NCBI RefSeq assembly: GCF_900110765.1
Contig: NZ_FOEO01000024.1
Coordinates: 24,044-78,420, forward strand
DNA from: Pseudomonas sp. NFACC02
GTDB taxonomy: Bacteria > Pseudomonadota > Gammaproteobacteria > Pseudomonadales > Pseudomonadaceae
Direction of reading: 5' to 3'
DNA: 54,377 bases
Numbering within the stretch: position 1 is the first letter of the stretch; each line of letters opens with the position of its first letter. The notes below the pieces were generated by a model. The model was not told the origin of the DNA and did no database searches. It was given only the letters and a program-made list of their open reading frames with translations. The position numbers were made by a program, and so were the translations under genes. Below, piece by piece: positions 24,608 through 34,069 of the stretch.

Positions 24608-25588
24608 ATGTCCGCTACCCATTACAGCTATACCCCCGCTGAACTCGACGCCATTTACCGCACGCTGGAAACCACCCTGTTCGGCGTTAAACGAGACATC
24701 GGGGAGGACGGCCGACCTTCCCCGAAAATCCTCATCGTGGCTGGCGTCCAGGGCTCCGGGAAGACTTACATGCTGAACAACACCCTGCTCAAGGATCCGC
24801 GTTACAGCAACTATGTACGCCTCTATCTGGAGAGCTTTCGTGAACTGCATCCCCGTTATGCCGAGTTCGCCGATCAGGACGTGACCAGTCGTTACAAGCA
24901 CACCGAAACCTTCATCTGGGAACTGTGCAGCCGCATCTTCAGCCACGCGCACAAGAACAAGTTCAACATCATCATGGAAACGGCGCTGGATACCCGTGCC
25001 TTCGCCAACGTCATCTCGGGCGAAGAACTGGCCGACTACCAGTTTGATGTTCACCTGATCGGTTGCAAGAAGGATTTCGTCCATCTCTCCACCATCAAGC
25101 GAGCGCTCGATGCGCTGGAGAACGGCACGCTGGAACGTTTCGTCGACATTGCGAGCATCGAAACCAGTATCGACAACGCAGAAGTGATCCTGAATGCCTT
25201 TGAAACAGCGTGCATGAGGGTCAGCGGTTCAACAATCAGCATGTACGAGCGTGGTTTTGGCGAGCTGAGAAACCGCAAAATGCTGTGCAGCAGCCGATGC
25301 GACCAAATCACCACACTGACGCCCAAAGCATTCACCGACGAAAAAGGGACGATCCACTCCGTGCAGGAACAGACTCACCGCATCGTGCGCAGCGAGCAAT
25401 ACCCGGTTCCGTGCAGCTTCGCCAGCTTCACCGCGTTGGTTAACGCGCCAGTCACCGGTCAACAGGATCGTCAGGAGGCCTGGCAGGAAGCGTACTCAGC
25501 TTTGGCCCGTATGCGGACCTTCTGGCAGCAAACACCCCCTCGCCTCGCCGAAACCTTGTGGTCCTACATCAAGAAATACACAGCGTGA
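24608..25588 (+). CDS. Zeta-toxin-like kinase
   Basis: A 326-residue protein with a Zeta-toxin/UDP-GlcNAc-kinase-like P-loop domain. Walker A is G46-VQGSGKT53 (ILIVAGVQGSGKT). The Zeta motif D-x-F-[RK]-x-x-H-P is present as E75-S-F-R-E-L-H-P82, so the catalytic Asp is Glu here. FNIIMETALDTRAF carries the second acidic motif. Zeta toxins phosphorylate UDP-N-acetylglucosamine and block wall synthesis. No epsilon-like antitoxin is adjacent. The extra C-terminal 130 residues are unrecognised. The stop codon abuts the convergent pdxB gene with no gap. It could be a toxin, an effector or a housekeeping kinase. Confidence 0.75.
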   Translation: MSATHYSYTPAELDAIYRTLETTLFGVKRDIGEDGRPSPKILIVAGVQGSGKTYMLNNTLLKDPRYSNYVRLYLESFRELHPRYAEFADQDVTSRYKHTETFIWELCSRIFSHAHKNKFNIIMETALDTRAFANVISGEELADYQFDVHLIGCKKDFVHLSTIKRALDALENGTLERFVDIASIETSIDNAEVILNAFETACMRVSGSTISMYERGFGELRNRKMLCSSRCDQITTLTPKAFTDEKGTIHSVQEQTHRIVRSEQYPVPCSFASFTALVNAPVTGQQDRQEAWQEAYSALARMRTFWQQTPPRLAETLWSYIKKYTA

Positions 25589-26737
25589 TCACTCACTGAC
25601 GCACGCTGCACCGAGCGCCGCCACCATTTTGCACAACACGTCGGATTCGCCGTCGATGCGCACGCTCAGGCTGTCGATTTCGCGACGCGGCGGGTAGTGT
25701 TTGCGCAGCGCATCGAACGCCAGTCGCTGGGTCGCAGAGTCACCGACCAGGCTGCGACGAAAGTCCGCATCGTCTCGGCGTGGGTCATACACACCCCGGC
25801 AAAGCATGTTCAGGGCCCACGCGGGATCGGTGGCTGCATCGAGCGTCACGTGCGCAAGCCAGGGTTTGGGCAGCAGGTCGTCGAGACGGATACTCGGCGA
25901 TTGCCCCAAGTGTGCGCACAAGGCTTGATAAATCTGTGCGGTGCCGCGCTGACGGCCGTCAAGACTATAACCGGCAATATGCGGTGTGCCGATGACACAC
26001 AACTCGGCCAGCTCAACATCGACCAGGGGTTCCTGCTCCCAGACATCCAGCACCGCTTGCAGGTCTTCGCGCTCGAGCAGCACTTCACGCAACGCCGTGT
26101 TGTCCACGATGGGGCCACGGGCCGCGTTGATCAGCCAGGCGCCCGGCTTGAGGTCCAGCAGACGGGCGCGGTCGAACAGGTGCCAGGTCGGCAGGTCGCC
26201 CGTTTTGTTCAGCGGGGTGTGCAAGCTGATCACATCGCAGCGAGCGACGATCTCGTCAAGGCTGACGTAATCGCCGCCCTCTGCGGCCTGGCGCGGCGGA
26301 TCGCAGACCAGCACGTTCCAGCCCAGCCCCCGCAACACCTTGATCAACCGACCACCGACCTGCCCTGCGCCCACCACGCCGTACGTGCGTTGACGGAGGT
26401 CGGCGCCTTCAATTTCCGCGAGGGTCAACAGACTGCCGAGCACATAGTCCACCACGCCTCGGGCGTTGCACCCTGGTGCACTGGACCACTGGATACCCGC
26501 TTCGTTGAGATACCCGAGGTCGAGGTGATCGGTGCCGATGGTGCAGGTGCCGACGAAACGGACCGGCGTGCCTTCCAGCAATGCACGGGTGACCCTGGTC
26601 ACCGAGCGCACGAGCAGGATATCGGCGTCGGCCACGGCTGCGCGGTCGAGGGTACGTCCGGGATAGCGGCGAATCTCGCCAAAACCGGAAAAGAAGGCGT
26701 CAAGCAGTGGAATGTTTTCGTCAGCAACGATGCGCAT
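25589..26737 (-). CDS. pdxB: Erythronate-4-phosphate dehydrogenase
   Basis: A 382-residue NAD-dependent dehydrogenase, second step of the DXP-independent pyridoxal-phosphate pathway. RIVADENIPLLDAFFSGFGEIRRYPGR at the start, GTCTIGTDHLD and APGCNARGVVDYVL are PdxB-specific, VVGAGQVGGRL is the nucleotide loop, and TPHIAGYSLDGRQRGTAQIY plus a C-terminal dimerisation domain complete it. GGGAG lies 8 nt before the ATG. It is followed upstream in sequence by tusA in the same direction, 87 bp apart. Confidence 0.95.
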   Translation of the reverse strand: MRIVADENIPLLDAFFSGFGEIRRYPGRTLDRAAVADADILLVRSVTRVTRALLEGTPVRFVGTCTIGTDHLDLGYLNEAGIQWSSAPGCNARGVVDYVLGSLLTLAEIEGADLRQRTYGVVGAGQVGGRLIKVLRGLGWNVLVCDPPRQAAEGGDYVSLDEIVARCDVISLHTPLNKTGDLPTWHLFDRARLLDLKPGAWLINAARGPIVDNTALREVLLEREDLQAVLDVWEQEPLVDVELAELCVIGTPHIAGYSLDGRQRGTAQIYQALCAHLGQSPSIRLDDLLPKPWLAHVTLDAATDPAWALNMLCRGVYDPRRDDADFRRSLVGDSATQRLAFDALRKHYPPRREIDSLSVRIDGESDVLCKMVAALGAACVSE

Positions 26738-26824
26738 GGTGAGCTCCCTGGAGTCGCGGCAGTGTAGGCGCTCGCACGCGGGCGGGCCAGCGCGGCGCAT
26801 CGCTGCATCCAGGAACGAGGCGAC

Positions 26825-27079
26825 TCAGCCCTGTTTCTTGCGGATCCAGTACAGGTACACGCCATCGGCGGCCTGTTTTTCAACCAGCTCATGGTCCAGA
26901 AAAACACAGAACTTGGGAATGTCCCGCTGGGTCGAAGGGTCGGTGGCGATGACCTTCAGCACACCACCCGCCGGCAGGTCGCGCACCTTCTGGTGCAGCA
27001 TCATTACGGGTTCCGGGCAATTGAGACCGGTCGCGTCGAGGACGGCGTCGACGGCGAGGCTTTCGATGGATTCAGACAT
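26825..27079 (-). CDS. tusA: Sulfurtransferase TusA
   Basis: An 84-residue sulfur carrier that passes persulfide sulfur from the cysteine desulfurase IscS toward tRNA 2-thiouridine. The acceptor is Cys21 in the diagnostic motif LNCPEPVMMLH. TDPSTQRDIPKFCVFLDHELVE is the usual C-terminal half. GGAG lies 7 nt before the ATG. An in-frame extension of 71 codons runs into repeat DNA and is not coding. Confidence 0.95.
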   Translation of the reverse strand: MSESIESLAVDAVLDATGLNCPEPVMMLHQKVRDLPAGGVLKVIATDPSTQRDIPKFCVFLDHELVEKQAADGVYLYWIRKKQG

Positions 27080-27168
27080 GAGGCGCTCCAAAAACTGGCG
27101 GGCATTGTCGCTTAAAAGCGGTGAGGCGCCAAATCCGCCTGATGGATTGCGATCCCTCTGGGGACACG

Positions 27169-27275
27169 GACCTGTGGAAGCGAGCTTGGTCTGGGCGGCA
27201 TTCCGAAAAGGCGGTGGGTCAGCGACATCAAGGGTGAATGACACACCGCATTCGTCAGCAAGCTGACTCCCACAG
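27169..27275. repeat. REPIN-like element
   Basis: TGTGGAAGCGAGCTTGGTC near 27170 and its inverted partner CAGCAAGCTGACTCCCACAGG near 27257-27277 bracket GGTGGGTCAGCGACATC and ATGACACACCGCATTCG. It is the same family as 17157-17228 and 40857-40940, and it directly precedes structured repeat copy 2, as the 40.9-kb element precedes copy 3. Confidence 0.7.
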
Positions 27276-27332
27276 GGGTTATGTTTATTCAACGAGTGAA
27301 GTGTTGAAGCTCACAGCGCAAAGCGAGTTCTG

Positions 27333-27640
27333 GCTTTTGATCTTCATACCGCAGCAGCCCAGACACCACAAAACGCGACTTGGGTGCAGGCTGAACGCAG
27401 GCGGCGCGCAGTGGGCCGAGCGGCATGGATGCCGCGAGAGCGCCGTCAGGACATGGATGTCCGTTCGGCGCGGGCCCACGGAGCGTCGCCGAAGTGAAGG
27501 TACCCGACGAAGTCGGGCCCAACCAGGAGCATAGGACCCTTGGTTACTTGGGGTCCTTTCAAGTAACCCGCCGAAGGCGGAACAGTTTGGACGTTAGGAC
27601 AAACCCAACCATCAGCGTCACCCCAAATAGTGGAAATTCA
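27333..27640 (+). repeat. Structured ~300-bp intergenic repeat, copy 2
   Basis: The same family as 212-510. Stems: CGCCG/CGGCG at 27441-27445/27466-27470 with inner GGAC/GTCC at 27449-27452/27459-27462; GGTTACTT/AAGTAACC at 27542-27549/27561-27568; then CCGCC-GAA-GGCGG. Relative to copy 1 several base pairs changed on both sides of the stem. A REP-like half (AAGAGCGAGCTTGCCCGCGAA) follows at 27646-27668. The rest of the gap to 27877 has no supported gene. Confidence 0.8.
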
Positions 27641-27877
27641 CATCATAAGAGCGAGCTTGCCCGCGAATCGGCCACTGCAACACCCTCTGATTCAACCGCT
27701 TCGCGAGCAATGTCACTCCCACATGGGCATTGCATTTGGGCATTAACCTTCGGGGTTCACACAGCTCTACTACGCTGCTGCCTACACAGCTTGTAGGATT
27801 CTGCGACATCTTGACGGTTGGTGATGCATGACCCGGCACGTATGATCCTTGACATTTTTCCCGCAGATTAGAAGCCT

Positions 27878-30814
27878 ATGTCCCTGATAGTTCTACTGCT
27901 TCTGCCCTTCATCGGCAGCTGTCTGGCGGCGCTTTTGCCGCACAATGCACGCAACAGTGAATCCATCCTGGCCGGCCTCATTGCCTTGATCGGTGCGATT
28001 CAGGTTGCGCTCTGGTACCCGCAGATCGCCCACGGCGGCGTGATTCGCGAAGAGTTTTTCTGGGTTCCCAGCCTGGGTCTGAACTTCGTGCTGCGCCTGG
28101 ACGGGTTCGCCTGGCTGTTCTCGATGCTGGTATTGGGCATCGGGACGCTGGTGTCGCTGTACGCGCGTTATTACATGTCGCCGGACGATCCGGTGCCGCG
28201 GTTCTTCTCGTTTTTCCTGGCATTCATGGGCGCCATGCTTGGCCTGGTCATGTCCGGCAACCTGATCCAGATCGTGTTTTTCTGGGAGCTGACCAGCGTC
28301 TTCTCGTTCCTTTTGATTGGCTATTGGCACCATCGCGCCGACGCCCGCCGTGGTGCCTATATGGCGTTGATGGTGACGGGCGCTGGCGGACTCGCCCTGT
28401 TGGTCGGCGTCATGCTGCTCGGGCACGTGGTCGGCAGCTATGACCTGGACCGAGTCCTGGCCTCGGGCGACGCGATTCGTGCCCATGCGTTGTACCCGGT
28501 CCTGCTGACGCTGATCCTCATCGGCGCGCTGAGCAAGAGCGCGCAATTCCCCTTCCATTTCTGGCTGCCCCACGCCATGGCCGCGCCGACGCCGGTGTCG
28601 GCGTATCTGCACTCGGCGACCATGGTCAAAGCCGGGGTGTTCTTGCTGGCACGGCTCTGGCCTGCGTTGTCCGGCAGTGAACAATGGTTCTGGATCGTCA
28701 GCGGGGCCGGCGCCTGTACGTTGGTGATCGGTGCCTACGCGGCCATGTTCCAGACCGACCTCAAAGGCTTGCTCGCCTACTCCACCCTCAGCCACCTGGG
28801 TTTGATCACGCTTCTTCTGGGGCTCAACAGCCCGCTGGCTGCCGTCGCGGCAGTGTTCCACATTCTCAACCACGCGACTTTCAAGGCGTCGCTGTTCATG
28901 GCCGCCGGCATCATCGACCACGAAAGCGGCACCCGTGACATCCGCAAACTCAGCGGCCTGATCAAACTGATGCCCTACACCGCGACGCTGGCCATGGTCG
29001 CCAGCGCGGCCATGGCCGGCGTGCCGCTGCTCAACGGATTCCTGTCCAAAGAGATGTTCTTTGCAGAAACCGTGTTCATCACCTCGACGGCCTGGGTGGA
29101 GAGCGCGCTGCCGGTGATTGCCACCGTGGCGGGGACCTTCAGCGTGGCCTATTCCCTGCGCTTTACGGTCGATGTGTTCTTCGGCCCGAAAGCCACCGAC
29201 CTTCCGCACACACCGCACGAGCCACCTCGCTGGATGCGGGTGCCGGTCGAACTGCTGGTGCTGGCCTGCCTGATCGTGGGTATTTTCCCGGCCCAGTCGG
29301 TTGGCCCGTTGCTGGCCGCCGCAGCGCAACCTGTCGTGGGCGGCACCTTGCCCGAATACAGCCTGGCGATCTGGCATGGCCTGAACGCACCCATGATCAT
29401 GAGTCTGGTCGCCATGGGCGCAGGCATTTTGCTGTATCTGCTGCTGCGCAAACCGATCAAGCGCGAGCGCTTCGCAGGGCCGCCGCTCATCTGGCGCCTG
29501 AACGGCAAGCGATCGTTCGAACGCGTACTGATCGTCACGCTGCGTGTGGCACGCACCGTGGAAGAACAACTGACCACCCGACGTCTGCAGGCGCAGTTGT
29601 TCCTCATGGTGTCTGTCGCGCTGATCGCTGGTTTCGTGCCGATGTACGAAAACGGCCTGAGCTGGGGTGATCGGCCGAAAATTCCGGGCTCCGGCGTGTT
29701 CGTCATGCTCTGGTTGATCGCCATTGCCTGCGCCCTCGGTGCGGCCTGGCAGGCCAAGTACCACCGGCTTGCCGCCGTGACCATGGTCGGTGTCTGCGGG
29801 TTGATGACCTGCGTAACCTTCGTCTGGTTCTCCGCGCCTGACCTGGCACTGACCCAACTGGCGGTCGAAGTGGTGACCACCGTGCTGATCCTGCTTGGCC
29901 TGCGCTGGCTGCCACGACGTAATGAGAACGTTGCTCCGTCGGGCCGCTCACGAAACCGTGCACGGGTACGGCGGGTGCGCGATTTCATTCTCGCCGTGGG
30001 TGTCGGTGGTGGCATGGCGCTGTTGTCCTACGCGATGCTGACGCGCCCGACGCCGAATACGATTTCAGAGTTTTACCTCAGCCGCGCACTGGCCCAGGGC
30101 GGCGGCACGAACGCCGTCAACGTGATGCTGGTGGACTTCCGCGGCTTCGACACGTTTGGTGAAATCACCGTGCTGGCCGTGGTCGCCCTGACGGTGTTCG
30201 CCCTGCTGCGACGCTTCCGCCCGCCAAAAGAAAGCATCGCATTGCCTGCTCAACAACGTCTGCTGGCGCGCGACGTGGTCACCGACCTGGTCAACCCGCG
30301 CCACGCGACCGACACGGCGCTGGGGTTCATGATGGTTCCGGCGGTGCTGGTACGCTTGCTGCTGCCGGTGGCCTTCGTGGTGTCGATGTACCTGTTCATG
30401 CGCGGCCACAACCAACCGGGGGGCGGCTTCGTTGCGGGTCTTGTGATGTCGGTCGCGTTCATTCTCCAGTACATGGTCGCCGGCACGCAGTGGGTCGAGG
30501 CCAACATGAGCCTGCGACCGCTGCGCTGGATGGGCACCGGCCTGTTTTTCGCGCTCGTCACCGGACTGGGTTCGATGGCGCTGGGCTACCCGTTCATGAC
30601 CACGCATACCGCGCACGTACATTTGCCGCTGCTGGGGGATCTGCATGTCGCGAGCGCGCTGTTTTTCGACATCGGCGTGTACGCCGTAGTGGTGGGCTCG
30701 ACCTTGTTGATTCTGACGGCGCTGGCGCACCAGTCGGTCCGTAGCCATCGGCCGACTGCGTTGCCACAGCCGATTGATCCCGCCCCTTCAACCTCGACAC
30801 AAGGAGCCCTCTGA
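27878..30814 (+). CDS. mrpA: Na+(K+)/H+ antiporter subunit A fused with subunit B
   Basis: A 978-residue membrane protein, first of a complete six-gene Mrp/Sha/Pha operon. Residues 1-about 500 are the NuoL-like proton-conducting core (ELTSVFSFLLIGYWHHRADAR, LSKSAQFPFHFWLPHAMAAPTPVSAYLHSATMVKAG); the middle carries further A-type helices, and residues about 800-945 form an MnhB domain (MYLFMRGHNQPGGGFVAGLVMS). The A+B fusion is usual in Pseudomonas and rhizobia. The complex exports sodium or potassium in exchange for protons and supports salt and alkali tolerance. The stop codon overlaps the next start by one base (TGATG). Confidence 0.95.
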   Translation: MSLIVLLLLPFIGSCLAALLPHNARNSESILAGLIALIGAIQVALWYPQIAHGGVIREEFFWVPSLGLNFVLRLDGFAWLFSMLVLGIGTLVSLYARYYMSPDDPVPRFFSFFLAFMGAMLGLVMSGNLIQIVFFWELTSVFSFLLIGYWHHRADARRGAYMALMVTGAGGLALLVGVMLLGHVVGSYDLDRVLASGDAIRAHALYPVLLTLILIGALSKSAQFPFHFWLPHAMAAPTPVSAYLHSATMVKAGVFLLARLWPALSGSEQWFWIVSGAGACTLVIGAYAAMFQTDLKGLLAYSTLSHLGLITLLLGLNSPLAAVAAVFHILNHATFKASLFMAAGIIDHESGTRDIRKLSGLIKLMPYTATLAMVASAAMAGVPLLNGFLSKEMFFAETVFITSTAWVESALPVIATVAGTFSVAYSLRFTVDVFFGPKATDLPHTPHEPPRWMRVPVELLVLACLIVGIFPAQSVGPLLAAAAQPVVGGTLPEYSLAIWHGLNAPMIMSLVAMGAGILLYLLLRKPIKRERFAGPPLIWRLNGKRSFERVLIVTLRVARTVEEQLTTRRLQAQLFLMVSVALIAGFVPMYENGLSWGDRPKIPGSGVFVMLWLIAIACALGAAWQAKYHRLAAVTMVGVCGLMTCVTFVWFSAPDLALTQLAVEVVTTVLILLGLRWLPRRNENVAPSGRSRNRARVRRVRDFILAVGVGGGMALLSYAMLTRPTPNTISEFYLSRALAQGGGTNAVNVMLVDFRGFDTFGEITVLAVVALTVFALLRRFRPPKESIALPAQQRLLARDVVTDLVNPRHATDTALGFMMVPAVLVRLLLPVAFVVSMYLFMRGHNQPGGGFVAGLVMSVAFILQYMVAGTQWVEANMSLRPLRWMGTGLFFALVTGLGSMALGYPFMTTHTAHVHLPLLGDLHVASALFFDIGVYAVVVGSTLLILTALAHQSVRSHRPTALPQPIDPAPSTSTQGAL

Positions 30815-31158
30815 TGGAAGAAGTCATTGCCATTGCCATCGGCGTGCTCGCCGCCTCCGGCGTGTGGCTGATTCTACGTCCACGGACTTTTCAGGTGGTC
30901 ATGGGCCTGTGCCTGCTGTCGTACGGCGTCAACCTGTTCATCTTCAGCATGGGCAGCCTGTTCATCGGCAAGGAACCGATCATCAAGGACGGCGTGCCGC
31001 ATGACCTGCTCAACTACACCGATCCCCTGCCTCAGGCGCTGGTGCTGACTGCGATCGTCATCAGCTTTGCGATGACCGCGCTGTTCCTGGTGGTGTTGCT
31101 GGCGTCCCGTGGACTGACCGGCAACGACCATGTCGACGGTCGGGAGAGCAGCGAATGA
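30814..31158 (+). CDS. mrpC: Na+(K+)/H+ antiporter subunit C
   Basis: A 114-residue, three-helix NuoK-like subunit. VWLILRPRTFQVVMGLCLLSYGVNLFIFSMG and DPLPQALVLTAIVISFAMTA are the conserved blocks, the latter with the acidic residue of the second helix region. Translationally coupled both sides: TGATG with mrpA and ATGA with mrpD. It contributes to the ion path of the Mrp complex. Confidence 0.95.
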   Translation: MEEVIAIAIGVLAASGVWLILRPRTFQVVMGLCLLSYGVNLFIFSMGSLFIGKEPIIKDGVPHDLLNYTDPLPQALVLTAIVISFAMTALFLVVLLASRGLTGNDHVDGRESSE

Positions 31159-32834
31159 ATCTGATGAACCAACTGATCATCGCGCCGATCCTGCTGCCGG
31201 TGCTGACCGCCGCGCTGATGCTCTGGCTCGGTGAGAAACACCGACCGCTGAAGGCACGCATCAACCTGATGTCGACCGCGCTCGGTCTGGCGATCTCGAT
31301 CACGCTGATGATGTGGGTGCAGAAGACCGGCACCACCGGCTCGATTGGCGTCTACCTGCCCGGCAACTGGGAATCGCCCTTTGGCATCGTGCTGGTGGTC
31401 GACCATCTGGCGGCACTGATGATGGTGCTGACCGGCATCGTTGCGTTTTGCGCCCTGTTGTTCGCGCTGGCACGCTGGGACCGGGCAGGTGCGAGCTTCC
31501 ATGCGCTGTTCCAGATTCAACTCATGGGGCTGTACGGGGCGTTTCTGACCGCCGACCTGTTCAACCTGTTCGTGTTCTTCGAGGTGCTGCTGGCCGCGTC
31601 CTACGGCTTGATGCTCCACGGTTCGGGTCGCGCGCGGGTGTCAGCGGGTCTGCATTACATCACCATCAATTTGCTGGCCTCGTCGTTGTTCCTGATTGGT
31701 GCGGCGTTGATCTACGGGGTCACCGGCACGTTGAACCTGGCTGATCTGGCCGTGAAGATCCCACAGGTTTCACAGGCCGATATCGGGCTTCTGCACGCAG
31801 GTGCCGCGATTCTGGCGGTGGCTTTTCTGGCCAAGGCCGGCATGTGGCCGCTGAATTTCTGGCTCGTACCCGCCTACTCCGCCGCGAGCGCGCCCGTTGC
31901 CGCGTTGTTTGCGCTGATGACCAAGGTCGGTGCCTACACGCTGCTGCGTCTGTGGACGCTGCTGTTCAATGGGCAAGCCGGAGACTCGGCCTTCTTCGGC
32001 GGCGACTGGTTGATCTGGGGCGGCATGGCCACGCTGGCGGTGGCGGCGATTTCCGTGGTCGCCGCCCAGCGTCTGGAGCGTATGGCGAGCCTGAGCATTC
32101 TGGTGTCAGCGGGTATTCTGCTGTCGGCCATCGGCTTCGGTCAGCCGAGCCTGACTTCTGGCGCGCTGTTCTACCTGGTCAGCTCGACGCTGGCGCTGAG
32201 TGCGTTATTCCTGCTGGCAGAACTGATCGAACGTTCACGCTCGGCCAATGAAATTCCCCTGGAAGACGACGCCGACCAGTTGCCGAAAACCGTGGAATCG
32301 TTGCATCCAGTACCGGGTATCAATCTGGATGACGAACAAAAAGCCCTCGTCGGCCAGGTGATTCCCTGGACGATGGCTTTCCTTGGACTGAGCTTCATCG
32401 TGTGTGCGCTGCTGATCATCGGCATGCCACCGCTGTCGGGCTTCCTGGGCAAACTCACGCTGATCAGCGCCCTGCTCAATCCGCTGGGTCTGGACGTGGC
32501 GAAAGACGAGGCGATTCGCGTGGACAGCTGGACGCTGGTCGTACTGCTGATCGTGTCGGGCGTGGCGTCACTGTTCGCCTTCGTCCGGGTGGGTATCAAG
32601 CGTTTCTGGACCGCGCAGGACCGGCCGTCGCCCGCGCTGCGTCGTAACGAGTGCATCCCGATCACCTTGCTGCTCTGCGCGTGCATCGTGCTCACATTCA
32701 AGGCACAGGCGCTGTTGCGCTACACCCAGGACACGGCTCAGGCGCTGCACGATCCTCAGCAGTATGTGCTGTCGGTCATGGCCGCCAGACCGATTCCCGG
32801 CCCCACTACTGCCGCAGCGGAGGTGCAGCCATGA
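31155..32834 (+). CDS. mrpD: Na+(K+)/H+ antiporter subunit D
   Basis: A 559-residue NuoM/N-like proton-translocating subunit with about 14 helices. LTADLFNLFVFFEVLLAASYGLMLHG, AFLAKAGMWPLNFWLVPAYSAASAPVAALFALMTKVGAYTLLR and MPPLSGFLGKLTLI are the family blocks, holding the conserved Glu and Lys of the proton channel. Start and stop overlap its neighbours by 4 nt each, so the operon is translated as a coupled unit. Confidence 0.95.
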   Translation: MNLMNQLIIAPILLPVLTAALMLWLGEKHRPLKARINLMSTALGLAISITLMMWVQKTGTTGSIGVYLPGNWESPFGIVLVVDHLAALMMVLTGIVAFCALLFALARWDRAGASFHALFQIQLMGLYGAFLTADLFNLFVFFEVLLAASYGLMLHGSGRARVSAGLHYITINLLASSLFLIGAALIYGVTGTLNLADLAVKIPQVSQADIGLLHAGAAILAVAFLAKAGMWPLNFWLVPAYSAASAPVAALFALMTKVGAYTLLRLWTLLFNGQAGDSAFFGGDWLIWGGMATLAVAAISVVAAQRLERMASLSILVSAGILLSAIGFGQPSLTSGALFYLVSSTLALSALFLLAELIERSRSANEIPLEDDADQLPKTVESLHPVPGINLDDEQKALVGQVIPWTMAFLGLSFIVCALLIIGMPPLSGFLGKLTLISALLNPLGLDVAKDEAIRVDSWTLVVLLIVSGVASLFAFVRVGIKRFWTAQDRPSPALRRNECIPITLLLCACIVLTFKAQALLRYTQDTAQALHDPQQYVLSVMAARPIPGPTTAAAEVQP

Positions 32835-33319
32835 AGCGTCTGTTGCCAGCGCCACTGTTGTCAGTGTCGCTGTGGGCACTGTGGTTGTTGCTTAACCTGT
32901 CGCTAAGCGCCGGCCATCTGCTGTTCGGCGCGCTGCTGGGGCTACTGGCCCCGATCATGTTCGCCCCCCTTCGTCCTCTGCCTGCGCGCATCCGCAAACC
33001 GGCCGTGGCATTGAGCTTGTTCTTTCTGGTCGGACGAGATGTGGTGCTGTCGAATCTGCAGGTGGCCTGGGGCGTGTTACGTGCTTGCCACACATCACCG
33101 CGCTCGGCGTTCATCAAGATCCCGCTTGACCTGCACGACGCCCACGGTCTGGCGGCGCTGTCGGTGATCTGCACGGTGATACCCGGTACGGTGTGGTCGG
33201 AACTGGCGCTGGATCGCAGCGTATTGCTGCTCCACGTCTTCGATCTGGGCGATGAGGTGCAGTTCATCGAGCACTTCAAGACCACCTACGAACGTCCGCT
33301 GATGGAGATTTTTCAATGA
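32831..33319 (+). CDS. mrpE: Na+(K+)/H+ antiporter subunit E
   Basis: A 162-residue subunit with two or three N-terminal membrane helices and a soluble C-terminal part. RDVVLSNLQVAWGVL and the ICTVIPGTVWSELALDRSVLLLHVFD segment are the MnhE signature. It overlaps mrpD and mrpF by 4 nt each. It is needed for assembly and full activity of the complex in studied species. Confidence 0.93.
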   Translation: MKRLLPAPLLSVSLWALWLLLNLSLSAGHLLFGALLGLLAPIMFAPLRPLPARIRKPAVALSLFFLVGRDVVLSNLQVAWGVLRACHTSPRSAFIKIPLDLHDAHGLAALSVICTVIPGTVWSELALDRSVLLLHVFDLGDEVQFIEHFKTTYERPLMEIFQ

Positions 33320-33594
33320 GCCCGCTGCTCAGCCACGCGATCCTGCTCAGCTTGTCCCTGTTTACTGCCGCGATGGTGCTGACCCTGATTCGACTGTTCA
33401 AAGGCCCCTCTGCACAGGATCGCGTCCTGGCACTGGACTACCTCTACATTCTGGCGATGCTGATGATGCTGGTCCTGGGGATTCGCTACGCCAGCGACAC
33501 CTACTTCGAAGCGGCGCTGTTGATCGCGTTGTTTGGTTTCGTGGGTTCATTCGCCCTGGCGAAGTTCCTGTTGCGCGGCGAGGTGATCGAATGA
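33316..33594 (+). CDS. mrpF: Na+(K+)/H+ antiporter subunit F
   Basis: A 92-residue, three-helix subunit. LIRLFKGPSAQDRVLALDYLY is the conserved MnhF block, with the Gly-Pro-x-x-x-Asp-Arg motif. ATGA overlaps join it to mrpE and mrpG. Confidence 0.95.
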   Translation: MSPLLSHAILLSLSLFTAAMVLTLIRLFKGPSAQDRVLALDYLYILAMLMMLVLGIRYASDTYFEAALLIALFGFVGSFALAKFLLRGEVIE

Positions 33595-33959
33595 ATTCGT
33601 TGTACGTATTGCCGTTCTGGGTCGAGGTGCTGACGGCGGTACTGCTGGTGTTGAGCAGTCTGTTCGCGCTGGTCGGTGCGGTGGGGCTGTTGGGGATGAA
33701 AGATTTTTTTCAGCGCATGCACCCGCCTGCTCTGGCCTCGACCCTGGGTGCGTGGTGCGTGGCGCTGGCGTCGATCGTCTATTTTTCGGCAACGAAGGAA
33801 ACGCTTGTGCTGCACGCCTGGCTGATTCCGGTTCTGTTGGCGATTACGGTGCCGGTGACGACCTTGCTGTTGGCCCGGACGGGGTTGTTTCGCAAGCGTA
33901 TGGCGGGGGATGGGGATGTGCCGCCCGAGGTTTCCGAGGGGCGGCGTGAAGGGAAGTGA
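33591..33959 (+). CDS. mrpG: Na+(K+)/H+ antiporter subunit G
   Basis: A 122-residue, three-helix final subunit. LFALVGAVGLLGMKDFFQRMHPPALASTLGAWC is the MnhG signature. The last 20 residues are charged and cytoplasmic. It is the last gene of the operon; a hairpin-forming repeat, not a classic terminator, follows. Confidence 0.95.
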   Translation: MNSLYVLPFWVEVLTAVLLVLSSLFALVGAVGLLGMKDFFQRMHPPALASTLGAWCVALASIVYFSATKETLVLHAWLIPVLLAITVPVTTLLLARTGLFRKRMAGDGDVPPEVSEGRREGK

Positions 33960-33997
33960 TACGGCGCTGGGGCCTGGGGGCTGGGCTTTAGGCTTTG

Positions 33998-34066
33998 ATC
34001 GTTCCCACGCTCCGCGCGGTAACGCAGCGACTGACGCTCTGCGTCAACGCGGACACAGAGCGTCCT
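33998..34066. repeat. Short 'GTTCCCACGCTCCGCG' repeat, copy 1
   Basis: CGTTCCCACGCTCCGCG and GACGCTCTGCGTC with partial self-complementarity. An inverted relative lies at 40807-40855 and a shorter palindromic relative at 47031-47065, so this is a dispersed short repeat. It is placed between the convergent mrp operon and the next gene. Confidence 0.65.
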
Positions 34067-34069
34067 GGA

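Noticed and set aside
27893..29857. A 654-codon open frame antisense to mrpA
   Set aside because: It is the Gln/His/Arg-rich antisense shadow typical of high-GC genes; the sense strand has unmistakable Mrp motifs.
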